Source: Ruegeria arenilitoris (GTDB lineage Bacteria > Pseudomonadota > Alphaproteobacteria > Rhodobacterales > Rhodobacteraceae). Taken from it: 64,000 bases of DNA. The stretch spans positions 248,001-312,000 of the forward strand of contig NZ_WQCA01000001.1 of the NCBI RefSeq assembly GCF_013032445.1, given 5' to 3'. The translations under genes were made by a program, and so were the position numbers. The first letter of the stretch is position 1; each line of letters begins with the position of its first letter. Under the pieces are notes generated by a model. It saw only the letters and a list, made by a program, of their open reading frames with translations. It searched no databases and was not told the origin of the DNA. This document shows positions 28,411 to 38,259 of the stretch, piece after piece.

Positions 28411-29643
28411 ATGCGTTTGATTTCATTCGCGAATGCGCTTTTGGTGATTGCTGCACTGTTCTTTCTGGTCTTTGAACGGGACGCGCTATTTGCTTTCGCC
28501 GGGCGCGGCAACTCTGAAGAGGACTCGGCGGCAAATACGGAAACCACAGATGGCTCGACGTTAGATCAGAAAGCCATCGGCGTGGTTGCCCTAAGGTCAA
28601 CCGCCCGGGAAATCGACAGTGCCGTGTTGTTGCGCGGGCAAACCAAGGCCAATCGTCAGGTCGAGGTTTTGGCCGAGACGACCTCAACCGTCGTTTCGGA
28701 ACCCAAGCGCAAGGGCACATTTGTCGAAGCAGGCGACCTGCTGTGCGAATTGGACCCCGGCACCCGCCCCGCCAGCCTAGCCGAGGCCGAAGCTGCGCGA
28801 CTTGAAGCAGAAAGCCGTATCCCCGAGGCCGAAGCCCGCCTGGAGGAGGCTCATGCCCTGGTTGCCGAGGCGCAGATCAATCTGACGGCCGCGCAGAAAC
28901 TGTCAGAAACCGGGTTCGGATCGGAAACGCGCCGGATTTCCAGCGAGGCCGCAATGCGCTCGGCCGAGGCCGGTGTGAAAACCGCCGAAGCGGGTCTGGA
29001 AGCCACGCGAGCGGGGATTGAGGCTGCCATTGCCGAAGTTAAGGCCGCCCAGCGAGAGATCGACCGCCAGACCATCGAAGCCCCGTTCAAAGGGCTTCTG
29101 GAAAGCGATACCGCGGAACTAGGCAGCCTGATGCAGCCCGGCTCGCTGTGTGCCACTGTCATTCAACTGGATCCGATCAAGCTGGTCGGTTTCGTTCCAG
29201 AGGTCGATGTGAACAAAGTCATTGTTGGCTCGGAAGCTTCAGCGCGGCTTGTTACAGGCCTTGAGGTTGCCGGCCGCGTCACGTTCCTGAGCCGATCAGC
29301 TGATGAGACGACACGTACCTTTGAAGTCGAGATCACTGTTCCGAACCAAGATCTGACTATTCGCGACGGTCAAACCGCCGATATTCGCATCGCAGCAGAA
29401 GGCGCAAAGGCACATCTGTTGCCGCAATCAGCCCTGACGCTAAACAACGAAGGTCAGGTTGGCGTCCGCACCGTTGGCGCTGGTAACATTGTCGACTTCA
29501 TGCCCATTCGATTGTTGCGTGACACCGCCGAGGGCGTCTGGATCGACGGGCTACCTGAAACGACAGACGTCATCGTTGTGGGGCAGGAATTTGTGACTCA
29601 GGGCGTCATGGTCAAGCCCACATATCGGGAAGCTGCGCAATGA
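28411..29643 (+). CDS. RND efflux periplasmic adaptor subunit (HlyD/AcrA type)
   Basis: The 410-residue membrane-fusion protein has a single N-terminal membrane anchor rather than a lipobox, a lipoyl half-motif (GQTKANRQVEVLAETTS), a long alpha-hairpin (residues about 120-215, Ala/Glu-rich), the second lipoyl half (IEAPFKGLLESD), and a beta-barrel domain. It bridges the inner membrane pump and an outer membrane channel. AGGAG precedes the ATG. It overlaps the permease gene by four bases, so the two are coupled. No TolC-like gene lies nearby. Confidence 0.93.
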   Translation: MRLISFANALLVIAALFFLVFERDALFAFAGRGNSEEDSAANTETTDGSTLDQKAIGVVALRSTAREIDSAVLLRGQTKANRQVEVLAETTSTVVSEPKRKGTFVEAGDLLCELDPGTRPASLAEAEAARLEAESRIPEAEARLEEAHALVAEAQINLTAAQKLSETGFGSETRRISSEAAMRSAEAGVKTAEAGLEATRAGIEAAIAEVKAAQREIDRQTIEAPFKGLLESDTAELGSLMQPGSLCATVIQLDPIKLVGFVPEVDVNKVIVGSEASARLVTGLEVAGRVTFLSRSADETTRTFEVEITVPNQDLTIRDGQTADIRIAAEGAKAHLLPQSALTLNNEGQVGVRTVGAGNIVDFMPIRLLRDTAEGVWIDGLPETTDVIVVGQEFVTQGVMVKPTYREAAQ

Positions 29644-32600
29644 CGGGATTGGTAGGATGGGCCGCCGACAGGGCCCGAATGGTTTTGGCCTTCATCGCGA
29701 TCTCGCTAATTGCCGGTGGGTTTGCTTATGTCGGCCTGCCAAAAGAAGGTGAGCCAGATATTGAAATCCCGGCTCTCTTCGTTTCGGTTCAATTCCCGGG
29801 CATTTCCGCCGAAGACTCCGAGAATCTGCTGATCAAGCCGATGGAAACCGAACTGGCGGATCTGGACGGCCTAAAGGAAATGACCGCCACTGCCGCCGAA
29901 GGTTATGCCGGCATCGCGCTAGAGTTTGAGTTCGGCTGGGACAAGACAGCGGTCATGGCGGATGTGCGCGACGCAATGAACAGCGCGCAGGCCGATTTCC
30001 CAGAAGACGCTGAGCAGTATTCGCTGTACGAAATCAATTTTTCCGAGTTCCCTATTGTCATTGTCAACCTGACCGGTGCTGTTCCCGAACGCACAATGGC
30101 GCGCATTGCCAAAGACTTGCAGGATGACCTGGAAGCGCTGGATTCGGTGCTTGAGGCCGGAATCGCAGGCAATCGCGACGAGTTGCTTGAGGTCATCATC
30201 GATCCTCTCCGGCTTGAGGCCTACAATGTCTCGGCCGATGAACTGATCAACGTTGTACAAAACAATAACCAGTTGATCGCAGCGGGTGAGGTTGAAACCG
30301 CACAGGGTGCATTCTCGGTCAAAATCCCGTCCTCATTCAAAACCGCCGAGGATGTCTACAGCCTGCCGGTCAAGGTTAACGGCGACCGCGTCGTGACCAT
30401 GGGTGAGCTGGCCCAGATTAACTATACTTTCGAGGATCGCGAAGGCACCGCCCGGTTCGACAACGAATCCACAGTGGCCTTGCAGGTGGTCAAGCGCAAA
30501 GGTTTCAACCTGATCGACACCGTGGCGCAAGTGAAGGAAACTCTCGCCTCCGCTCAGGAAAAATGGCCCGCCGAACTGCAGGCGGCCGTCGATGTCGGCA
30601 CCTCAAACGATCAGAGCCGCATCGTCGATTCGATGGTACGCCAGCTTGAGGGCTCGGTCCTGACCGCCATTGCGCTGGTGATGATCGTGGTTCTGGCGGC
30701 GCTGGGAACGCGTGCGGCGCTGCTGGTGGGCTTTGCCATCCCGACCTCATTCCTTCTGAGCTTTGCGTTCCTGGCGATCATGGGGGTCAGCATCTCAAAC
30801 ATGGTGATGTTCGGGTTGATTCTGGCAGTGGGGATGCTGGTTGATGGTGCAATCGTCGTGGTGGAATACGCCGACAAGCGCATCAAAGAGGGCATCGGTC
30901 CGATGCACGCCTATGTCGAGGCAGCGCAGCGGATGTTCTGGCCTATCGTCTCGTCCACCGCGACAACGTTGTGCGCCTTCCTCCCGATGCTGTTCTGGCC
31001 CGGTGTGCCGGGCGAGTTCATGAAGATGCTGCCGATCACGCTTATCTTCGTACTGTCTTCGTCACTAATCGTGGCCCTGATCTACTTGCCCGTCGTGGGT
31101 GGCGTTTCGGGTCGCCTCAGCCGAACCTTCGATCATGCCTCAAACTGGTTGCGGAGCGTCGCCCCTTGGTGGGTGCGTGCCGTGCTGGTTCCGCCGTCAC
31201 TGTACATGATCTTTCTGGGCGCGATGCAGCTGATCAACCCGACATATCTGACTTCGGGTGGGGGCTTTTGGTCGGTCGCCCTAGGGGCTGCGCTGTTCGT
31301 TTTCGGCGGCTTTTCCGGATCGGTGACCCTGAGCGCAGCCAAGATCGAACGCCACCGCGAAGAACGCGTCCATACCGCGCGCGAGCACACTCCATTCGGC
31401 TACTTGGTCAAGTTCCTGGTTGGCAATCCGATTATGCCTGTGGTTTCGATTGCTGTCGTTGCACTGTGTGTCATGAGTGTCATGACATATTTCATGAACA
31501 ACAACCGTGGCGTCGAATTTTTCGTCGAAACCGAACCGGAGCAGGCCACGGCCTATGTCCGGGCACGGGGCAACCTGTCGCTGCAGGAAAAAGACGCGAT
31601 GGTTTTGGCCGCCGAAGAGGTGATCAGCGCGCATCCGGCTGTTACCAATGTGTTTGCCTTTGCCGGAGAAGGGGGGCTGAACCAAAATAACGGTGGTGCC
31701 GAGGCACCAGCCGACACTGTGGGACGTGTGCAATTCGAAATTACCCCTTGGGAAGACCGACCGAACGTTTCTGAGCCCATTTTCTTTGGCCTGTTCGAAC
31801 GGCAGATAATCAATCCCGAGTATGATGGTGACTTCGTTCTGGATGAATTGAACGCAGAACTTGCCAAGCTCCCCGGTTTCATCGTGGAAATCCTGCCATT
31901 GGAACAGGGGCCGGCATCGGCCAAGCCTGTACACTTGCGTATCAAGGGTGACGGTTGGGAAGAATTGACCGCCGCCGCCGAATCCGCGCGGGCTGTGTTC
32001 GACGAGACCCCCGGTCTGATCAAGATCGAAGACACCATGCCCCTGCCCGGTATTGACTGGCAGATCGACGTGGATGTCGCCAAAGCAGGTCGCTTTGGAG
32101 CTGACGTTGCGACCGTCGGCGCGATGGTGCAATTGGTCACGCGCGGTATTCTTTTGGGTGAGATGCGACCGGACAACACCGATGAAGAGGTCGAAATCCG
32201 CGTCCGCCTGCCCGAGGAAGACAGGGTGCTGTCAACGCTGGACTCTTTGAAAGTACGAACTCCCGACGGCCTCGTACCCCTGTCTAACTTCGTCACTCGC
32301 CAGCCGGTTGCCAAACTGGCCGAGATCAACCGTATCGACCAACAGCGGTATTACGACGTGAAGGCGGATGTCGAACCGGGCCTGTCCAAGGTCGTTGTCG
32401 ATGGTACGGACGGAACTGAACAACGTCTGGCTGTCGTGCGTACTATAGAAGAAGACGCCGAACCCAGCGGAGCAACTGTCACCAGCCCGGACGGCAGGGC
32501 TTACGAATTGTTCCAACTGACCGGGTCTGACGGCATCGATGACCTGCGCACTGCTATCGACAGCGGCGACGCGCGGTTTGCGTTGGTCAATCCAAATGAG

Positions 32601-33425
32601 CGAATTGCAGTGCTAACCGAATGGTTGGATACCGGGCCGTTTTCGAACGCAATCAGCTGGGAATGGACCGGTGATCAGGAAGATCAGGAGGAATCCGGGG
32701 CCTTCCTGATGAACGCGTTCATGGGCGCACTGGGGCTGATGTTTGTGATCCTGCTGGCGCAGTTCAACTCGCTGTATAACTCAGTTCTGGTGCTGCTGGC
32801 GGTGGTTTTGTCGACCACCGGGGTTTTGATCGGAATGATCGTCATGCAGCAGCCCTTCTCGATCATCATGACCGGGACGGGCATCGTGGCGCTGGCAGGA
32901 ATCGTGGTGAACAACAACATCGTTCTGATCGACACCTATCAGGAATACAGCCGCTACATGCCCCGGATCGAAGCGATCGTTCGCACCGCCGAAGCGCGTA
33001 TTCGCCCGGTTCTGCTAACCACCCTGACGACAATGGCCGGTCTGACACCGATGATGTTTGGGCTTTCGCTGGACTTCATCAATGGCGGCTACTCGATCAA
33101 CAGCCCGACGGCTCTGTGGTGGAAGCAACTGGCCACGGCTGTTGTGTTCGGGCTGGGTATTGCGACGGTCCTGACACTGATCGTGACACCTTCGCTCCTG
33201 GCTCTGCGCGTGTGGGTCTCAACATACGCGGTGTGGCTGGGCAAGGTTCTGGCGCGCGCCACTGCAGGCCGTTCCAGCCAGATTGCGAAGGACATGGCAA
33301 TCGGCAAGGCGGCACGTCAGGCACAGGCGACCGAGGTTGTCTGGGACGACGAAACTGAAGCTGCATCCGCGAATGCCAAAAAGCCGAAACATCCGCCGGG
33401 GGCACCGCTGAAAGCCGCTGAATAA
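29640..33425 (+). CDS. RND efflux permease, long form
   Basis: The 1261-residue pump has the RND two-fold layout: 12 core membrane helices and two large periplasmic loops. In TM4 the family DD pair reads VDGAIVVVEY (D402, G403), so one acid is kept; in TM10 the block is VVNNNIVLID. Most RND pumps of this type have about 1030-1060 residues. The extra length comes partly from a segment after TM6 (residues about 503-563) with two further hydrophobic stretches, and partly from a C-terminal tail of about 70 charged residues. It should export drugs, lipids or other amphiphiles using the proton gradient; the substrate is unknown. A strong terminator follows. Confidence 0.93.
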   Translation: MTGLVGWAADRARMVLAFIAISLIAGGFAYVGLPKEGEPDIEIPALFVSVQFPGISAEDSENLLIKPMETELADLDGLKEMTATAAEGYAGIALEFEFGWDKTAVMADVRDAMNSAQADFPEDAEQYSLYEINFSEFPIVIVNLTGAVPERTMARIAKDLQDDLEALDSVLEAGIAGNRDELLEVIIDPLRLEAYNVSADELINVVQNNNQLIAAGEVETAQGAFSVKIPSSFKTAEDVYSLPVKVNGDRVVTMGELAQINYTFEDREGTARFDNESTVALQVVKRKGFNLIDTVAQVKETLASAQEKWPAELQAAVDVGTSNDQSRIVDSMVRQLEGSVLTAIALVMIVVLAALGTRAALLVGFAIPTSFLLSFAFLAIMGVSISNMVMFGLILAVGMLVDGAIVVVEYADKRIKEGIGPMHAYVEAAQRMFWPIVSSTATTLCAFLPMLFWPGVPGEFMKMLPITLIFVLSSSLIVALIYLPVVGGVSGRLSRTFDHASNWLRSVAPWWVRAVLVPPSLYMIFLGAMQLINPTYLTSGGGFWSVALGAALFVFGGFSGSVTLSAAKIERHREERVHTAREHTPFGYLVKFLVGNPIMPVVSIAVVALCVMSVMTYFMNNNRGVEFFVETEPEQATAYVRARGNLSLQEKDAMVLAAEEVISAHPAVTNVFAFAGEGGLNQNNGGAEAPADTVGRVQFEITPWEDRPNVSEPIFFGLFERQIINPEYDGDFVLDELNAELAKLPGFIVEILPLEQGPASAKPVHLRIKGDGWEELTAAAESARAVFDETPGLIKIEDTMPLPGIDWQIDVDVAKAGRFGADVATVGAMVQLVTRGILLGEMRPDNTDEEVEIRVRLPEEDRVLSTLDSLKVRTPDGLVPLSNFVTRQPVAKLAEINRIDQQRYYDVKADVEPGLSKVVVDGTDGTEQRLAVVRTIEEDAEPSGATVTSPDGRAYELFQLTGSDGIDDLRTAIDSGDARFALVNPNERIAVLTEWLDTGPFSNAISWEWTGDQEDQEESGAFLMNAFMGALGLMFVILLAQFNSLYNSVLVLLAVVLSTTGVLIGMIVMQQPFSIIMTGTGIVALAGIVVNNNIVLIDTYQEYSRYMPRIEAIVRTAEARIRPVLLTTLTTMAGLTPMMFGLSLDFINGGYSINSPTALWWKQLATAVVFGLGIATVLTLIVTPSLLALRVWVSTYAVWLGKVLARATAGRSSQIAKDMAIGKAARQAQATEVVWDDETEAASANAKKPKHPPGAPLKAAE

Positions 33426-33427
33426 AG

Positions 33428-33455
33428 AATGGCGAGCCCGAAGGCTCGCCATTTT
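33428..33455 (+). terminator. intrinsic terminator of the RND operon
   Basis: A perfect 11-bp stem (AATGGCGAGCC / GGCTCGCCATT) with a CGAA tetraloop is followed by TT, three bases after the permease stop. It also faces the convergent small secreted gene. Confidence 0.88.
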
Positions 33456-33470
33456 CCGCTTAAAACCGAC

Positions 33471-33794
33471 TTAGTCGGTGAAAACGTACTCGCCCAGATC
33501 GCATAGATCCAAGCCAAATTCTTCGGCAGAGGATCCATCAGAAAATCCGCCACGAATATCATAAACACAGGTGTCCAAACCGTCAGCGATCAAAACATCC
33601 GCCTCGTATCCCGGTGCAATATAATCACCGCCGAGCAAGTTCGATTCCCAATTGTCCGACGCGCTTGGGGAGACATTGAATTCGACCAGATCGACGCTAC
33701 TTTCATTGGCCAGCAGAAATACAAGATCCTCGGCAGATGCGGTCGACGCGAAAAGCGACGCCAGAACGAGCGGCGCAGCAAACAATTTCTTCAT
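33471..33794 (-). CDS. small secreted protein of unknown function
   Basis: The 107-residue protein has a Sec signal peptide (cleavage near STASA, residue 21) and an acidic mature domain with two cysteines (DTCVYDIR and LDLCDLG) that could form one disulfide. Phrases such as LVFLLANESSVDLVEFNVSP and YEADVLIADG suggest a beta-rich fold like small periplasmic proteins with an LxVxNxS strand. AGGGAA lies before ATG 33794, and this start gives a clean signal peptide. The family is not recognised. Confidence 0.75.
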   Translation of the reverse strand: MKKLFAAPLVLASLFASTASAEDLVFLLANESSVDLVEFNVSPSASDNWESNLLGGDYIAPGYEADVLIADGLDTCVYDIRGGFSDGSSAEEFGLDLCDLGEYVFTD

Positions 33795-33938
33795 TTGGTG
33801 TTTCCCTGATGTGTTTTCCAACACGAAACGGTTGGTGCCACTTGTGATAGCCGGAAGATGCCGTTGGGCAAACGAAAATCGTCCACGATCAGGCTGGTCA
33901 CTGACGGAATTCACAATCCGGCAACCGCTTCCTTACTT

Positions 33939-34343
33939 TTACTTGGACAAACGAGTCCAAGTCTGGTGCCCGCATATCGCGTGGTCACAGCCGCTTACAC
34001 TCAGGGTATCTCCGTTCAGCGTGATCTGTGGCGCGACGTCCACATTGACCATGGGTATCCAGAAATCCCCGCCGCCGTATTTGCCACCCCCTTCGCTCGC
34101 CACGTCCCAGAACAGCTTTTTGCCGATATTCGGGGTCTGCACCTCTTTTCCTGACTCATCATAGGCCGACTGGATCTGGCCGCAGAACTTGTCTCCGCAG
34201 GCCGATATCTTGATATGCGAGATCAGGTTTTTTCGGTCCGGTTCGGTTTTCCAAACGCCGACAATGGGATCAGCGGCCGCAAAGGCTGGGGTCAACAGGG
34301 CGAGCGCGGCTGCAACAATTGCAAGTCGAATGAGTTTTCGCAT
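33939..34343 (-). CDS. DUF2147 family secreted protein
   Basis: The 134-residue protein has a Sec signal peptide (about 24 residues) and the DUF2147 pattern: PIVGVWKTE at the start of the mature part, then CGDKFCGQI, a GKKLFWD segment, and the late DTLSVSGC. The family is periplasmic, lipocalin-like, and without known activity. AGGAGG lies seven bases before ATG 34343; a GTG just upstream is in frame but less well spaced. It is downstream of nothing coupled and precedes the small secreted gene at 33471. Confidence 0.9.
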   Translation of the reverse strand: MRKLIRLAIVAAALALLTPAFAAADPIVGVWKTEPDRKNLISHIKISACGDKFCGQIQSAYDESGKEVQTPNIGKKLFWDVASEGGGKYGGGDFWIPMVNVDVAPQITLNGDTLSVSGCDHAICGHQTWTRLSK

Positions 34344-34397
34344 CACGCCACCTCCTCCTATACCCGGCTATCATAGCACATTCCCGCGCAACGTAAG

Positions 34398-36221
34398 TCA
34401 GGCGGCCTGCGCGTCCGATTGTTGGCGGCTCCACAACTGCGCATAGCGGCCTTCTCGTTGCAGAAGCTCGTCATGGGTGCCCTGCTCAAGGATTTCTCCC
34501 TGTTCCAGCACGACGATGCGGTCGGCCTCGGCAATGGTGCTGAGCCGGTGCGCGATGGTCAGCACGGTGCGCCCTTCCCCGGCCCGCGCCAGCGCGTCCT
34601 TGATGTCCTGCTCGGTGTCGGTATCCAGAGCCGAGGTCGCCTCGTCCAGCAACAGGATCGGAGGATTCTTGAGCAGCGTGCGGGCGATTCCGACCCGCTG
34701 CTTTTCACCGCCGGACAGTTTCAGCCCCCGCTCACCTACCTTGGTGTCATAGCCTTCGGGCAGCGTGACGATGAAGTCGTGGATCTGGGCGGCTTTGGCG
34801 GCGGCCTCAACCTCTTGTTGAGAGGCGCCGTCGCGGCCATAGGCGATGTTATAGCGGATTGTGTCGTTGAACAGCACCGTGTCCTGCGGCACCACTCCGA
34901 TGGCTGAATGCAGGCTGGTCTGCGACACGTCGCGCACGTCCTGCCCGTCGATTTTCAGCGCGCCACCGGTCACGTCATAAAACCGGAACAGCAGCCGCCC
35001 GATAGTGGACTTGCCCGAGCCTGTCGCACCGACAATTGCCACGGTCTGACCCGCCGGCACGGTCAGCGACACGCCTTTCAGGATTTCCCGATCCGCGTCA
35101 TAGCCGAATTGGACATTCTCCAGCGTGACCTCTCCGCCATTGACGACAAGGTCCGGCGCATCGGGTTTGTCGGTGACCTCGGCGGGTTGCTCCAGCAGAT
35201 CGAACATCTGCCCCATATCGACCAGTGACTGGCGGATTTCCCGGTACACTGTACCCAGAAAGTTCAGCGGCACGGTGATCTGGATCATGTAGGCGTTGAC
35301 CATGACGAAATCGCCCACGGTCAGCGAACCGTTCTGAACCCCAAGGGCGGCCAGAACCATCACACCGATCAGCCCGCAAGTGATCAGAAAAGACTGACCG
35401 AAATTCAGAAAGGCCAGCGAGTATGCCGTTTTCAACGCCGCCCCGGCATAGGCCTTCATCGACACGTCATAGCGTTCAGCTTCGCGCTGTTCGGCATTGA
35501 AATACTTGACGGTTTCAAAATTCAGCAGACTGTCGATGGCACGCTGATTGGCCTCGGTATCCTGATCGTTCATCTCGCGCCGCAGCTTTACGCGCCACTC
35601 GGTGACGGCGAAGGTGAACCAGATATAGAACCCGATGGTCACCGCCACGACGACCAGATACCAGACATCGAACAACCACATCAGGATGATCGCGACCAGC
35701 AGCAGTTCCAGGATCAGCGGCCCGATCGAGAACAGCAGGAACCGCAGCAGAAACTCAACCCCTTTCACGCCGCGCTCGATGATCCGGCTGAGGCCCCCGG
35801 TGCGGCGGGTTACGTGGTAGCGCATCGAGAGTTGGTGGATGTGCTGAAACGTCTCAAGCGCCAACGCCCGCAAGGCGCGCTGCCCGACCGGTGCAAAGGC
35901 CGCATCGCGCAACTGCTGAAACCCCACGGTCATCATCCGCGCTACGCCATAGGCAACGGTCAGCCCCACGGCCCCCAGTGCCAGCGGTGGCACCCCCTCA
36001 CCAGCCAGAGCGTCAACCGCGCCCTTGTACAGGATCGGCGTGTAGACTGCGATCAGTTTGGCCAGCACCAACATCCCAAGCGCCAGAATCACGCGGCGTT
36101 TGACCCAGGGCTCATCCTCGGGCCAGAGATACGGCGCAACCTTTCGTATCGTGCGCCAGCCAGACTGGCGCTCGTCGGTTTTGGGCATGTCGTCGGAATG
36201 CATCGGTGCTGTTCGTCTCAT
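34398..36221 (-). CDS. Atm1-type ABC exporter (half-transporter with fused ATPase)
   Basis: The 607-residue protein has six membrane helices (residues about 45-330) and a C-terminal ATPase with Walker A GATGSGKST, signature LSGGEKQR and Walker B ILLLDEATSALD. The cytoplasmic loop LLNFETVKYFNAEQ is the hallmark of the Atm1/ABCB7/HMT1 group, which binds glutathione. Family members export glutathione-linked sulfur, Fe-S precursors or metal-glutathione adducts at the inner membrane as homodimers. The ATG at 36221 is chosen over a GTG directly before it. The LysM gene is upstream on the same strand, 58 bases away. Confidence 0.93.
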   Translation of the reverse strand: MRRTAPMHSDDMPKTDERQSGWRTIRKVAPYLWPEDEPWVKRRVILALGMLVLAKLIAVYTPILYKGAVDALAGEGVPPLALGAVGLTVAYGVARMMTVGFQQLRDAAFAPVGQRALRALALETFQHIHQLSMRYHVTRRTGGLSRIIERGVKGVEFLLRFLLFSIGPLILELLLVAIILMWLFDVWYLVVVAVTIGFYIWFTFAVTEWRVKLRREMNDQDTEANQRAIDSLLNFETVKYFNAEQREAERYDVSMKAYAGAALKTAYSLAFLNFGQSFLITCGLIGVMVLAALGVQNGSLTVGDFVMVNAYMIQITVPLNFLGTVYREIRQSLVDMGQMFDLLEQPAEVTDKPDAPDLVVNGGEVTLENVQFGYDADREILKGVSLTVPAGQTVAIVGATGSGKSTIGRLLFRFYDVTGGALKIDGQDVRDVSQTSLHSAIGVVPQDTVLFNDTIRYNIAYGRDGASQQEVEAAAKAAQIHDFIVTLPEGYDTKVGERGLKLSGGEKQRVGIARTLLKNPPILLLDEATSALDTDTEQDIKDALARAGEGRTVLTIAHRLSTIAEADRIVVLEQGEILEQGTHDELLQREGRYAQLWSRQQSDAQAA

Positions 36222-36282
36222 CACGTACCTGATCTGCGGTCAGAGATAGCCCCTGCCCCGGAAAGGGCCAGAGGCAAAAGGT

Positions 36283-37545
36283 TTATTCGGGGATCGTAAA
36301 AATCTGACCCGGATAAATCAGATCTGGATCGCGGATCGAATCCTTGTTGGCTTCGAACAGCCGTACATAGAGAACACCATCACCGAACCTTTCGCGCGAA
36401 ATAGCCCAAAGCGTGTCGCCCTCCTGCACGGTCACCGAGCGGATCGGCGGCGTGCCAGCATCTGGTTCTGGTTCCTCCGAAGCTTCGACGGCGCGCAGAA
36501 CCTCAATCGGCTCGCGTTTGAAGGGCGTTTCAAGTCGGCTGGCGACGGTCCCGTCTGCCCCAACCTCATCCACACGCAGGGTGTAGACGCCAGGTTCAAC
36601 CCCTTCCAACTCGCTTCGCCATTTGCCGTCATCCTCTGGGGTCAGATCATCCACCAGCCGGTTGTCCAGATACAAACGAACCACCGACCCGTCTGGCACC
36701 CTGCCCGTCAGTTCTACCTCACCGGTATCGGAATAGCCGATCGTGTCTAGCGCCACCTGTTCCGGCTCCTGCTGTTGCACTGTTGGTGCTTGGACCAGTT
36801 CAACCCCGTCTTCGCCTGATCGAAGGACGGCAACCCCTTGGGACTGCGTCTCCTCCCCCTCATCCTCAGGAGCTACTTGTGCCGTCTGCTCCTCCTCAGG
36901 CTCTGCCTCGGGCGTAGATGCATCGGTAGCCTCAGGCGTTTTGCCCGTCTCGGGATCGGCCTCGGCGACTTCCGTTTCTTCTGGGACTGCCTCGGCCGTT
37001 TGAGTGGGCGGCACATCTTCTTCCACGGGCTCCGGTTCGGGTAGTGGCGCAATAACATAGTCGTCCGAACGCATCGGCTGATCGCTCTGTGTTTCCAGCG
37101 TCAGGCCCCGCGCGGTTTCGGAAAACGGGATCAACACAAACTCGGCAAACTGCCCGCTGGGGTCGACCGTAAAGCTATGGACTGGCTCACCGTCCAGCAA
37201 CACGTTTACCTCGGTGCCGGGTTCGGCCGTGCCGGACAGTACCGCATTGCCGTCCGGCTCAACAAAAATCTGGTCCAGAGAGGGTGAGACCTGTGGAGCG
37301 GTCTCTTCTATGATTTCTTCCTCAGCTACTGGTGCCTCAGCCTCGGGTTCCTGTTCAACAGGTTCATCCAGAGTGCTTTCTTCCGTGGTTAGAACTGCAA
37401 CCTCTTCCTGCGGCGCCAACTCTTCGGGCGCGTCGTCACGCATACCGGACAGCAAGAACCCGCCCGCTCCGATCACAACCACGATACCGGCGATCGCCCC
37501 CCAAACGACACCACCAGAGCTTCCGTTTCCCGACTCGGCGTTCAT
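36283..37545 (-). CDS. membrane-anchored LysM protein with long acidic linker
   Basis: The 420-residue protein has one N-terminal membrane helix (residues about 14-35), a long Glu/Pro/Ala-rich low-complexity region interrupted by small beta modules (ILDQIFVEPDG... and VALDTIGYSDTGEV-type, probably Ig-like repeats), and a C-terminal LysM domain (residues about 370-420: VQEGDTLWAISRERFGDG, then YPGQIFTIPE). LysM binds peptidoglycan, so it likely reaches from the inner membrane to the wall. AAAGGA lies before ATG 37545. The linker is unusually acidic. Confidence 0.9.
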   Translation of the reverse strand: MNAESGNGSSGGVVWGAIAGIVVVIGAGGFLLSGMRDDAPEELAPQEEVAVLTTEESTLDEPVEQEPEAEAPVAEEEIIEETAPQVSPSLDQIFVEPDGNAVLSGTAEPGTEVNVLLDGEPVHSFTVDPSGQFAEFVLIPFSETARGLTLETQSDQPMRSDDYVIAPLPEPEPVEEDVPPTQTAEAVPEETEVAEADPETGKTPEATDASTPEAEPEEEQTAQVAPEDEGEETQSQGVAVLRSGEDGVELVQAPTVQQQEPEQVALDTIGYSDTGEVELTGRVPDGSVVRLYLDNRLVDDLTPEDDGKWRSELEGVEPGVYTLRVDEVGADGTVASRLETPFKREPIEVLRAVEASEEPEPDAGTPPIRSVTVQEGDTLWAISRERFGDGVLYVRLFEANKDSIRDPDLIYPGQIFTIPE

Positions 37546-37671
37546 TTTTTTCCTTTCACTCCGCAGTGCAAGTGCCTTGACTAAAACACCTTCTGACTGA
37601 CGGTTGAGCCAATCTACCAATACCGCTATCAGGGGTCAAAACCCCTGGCACAACCCCGGAGAGCGTTCTTG

Positions 37672-38223
37672 ATGACTCAGAAATCTGTTTGTGTGTATTG
37701 CGGGTCACGTAACGGCGCAAATTCCGCCTATTCCGAAGCCGCCAAAACCTTTGGCACCCTGCTGGCGCAGGAAGGCTGGCGGCTGGTTTACGGGGCCGGA
37801 GACGTTGGCCTGATGGGTGAGGTCGCCCGCGCAGCACAAGCGGCCGGAGGCGACACGTTCGGCGTGATCCCGGTTCACCTGCTGCGGCGCGAGGTTGGCA
37901 AGACCGATCTGACCCGTTTCGTGATCACTGAAACGATGCACGAGCGGAAAAAGGTCATGATCATGAATGCGGATGCCGTCGTGGTTCTACCCGGCGGTCC
38001 CGGGTCGTTGGACGAGCTGTTCGAGGCCCTGACATGGCGCCAGCTGGGTCTGCACGAAAAGCCCATTCTGGTAATGAATGTAGATGGTTACTGGGATGCG
38101 CTTCACGATCTGTTGCAACAAGTCATCGGACAGGGATTTGCTGACGGGTCGCTGGCGGATTTCATCACTTGGGTCAATGACCCGGCAGAGGCAATGTCCA
38201 CCCTGCGCGGCTTCCTGAACTGA
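37672..38223 (+). CDS. LOG-family protein (TIGR00730 / cytokinin riboside phosphoribohydrolase type)
   Basis: The 183-residue protein has the lysine-decarboxylase-like Rossmann fold of the LOG family: VCVYCGSRNGANSAY at the start, GAGDVGLMGEVARAA, and the active-site region ERKKVMIMNADAVVVLPGG followed by PGSLDELFE. In most LOG enzymes the motif is PGGxGTxxE; here GS-L-D-E replaces GT-x-x-E. LOG enzymes release free cytokinin-like bases from nucleoside monophosphates; in bacteria many act as nucleotide-phosphate hydrolases. ATG 37672 follows CCGGAGAG. Convergent with the host-attachment gene. Confidence 0.9.
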   Translation: MTQKSVCVYCGSRNGANSAYSEAAKTFGTLLAQEGWRLVYGAGDVGLMGEVARAAQAAGGDTFGVIPVHLLRREVGKTDLTRFVITETMHERKKVMIMNADAVVVLPGGPGSLDELFEALTWRQLGLHEKPILVMNVDGYWDALHDLLQQVIGQGFADGSLADFITWVNDPAEAMSTLRGFLN

Positions 38224-38232
38224 CAAGTGGAA

Positions 38233-38251
38233 GGGCGGCCCAAGACCGCCC
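38233..38251. terminator. possible bidirectional hairpin between convergent genes
   Basis: GGGCGG and CCGCCC form a 6-bp stem with a seven-base loop in the 36-base gap between the LOG gene and the convergent host-attachment gene. No T run follows on either strand, so this is weak. Confidence 0.35.
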
Positions 38252-38259
38252 GTCCAAAG

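Noticed and set aside
29903..30260. Minus-strand frames inside the RND permease gene
   Set aside because: Antisense to strongly conserved RND coding sequence; no independent start signal.
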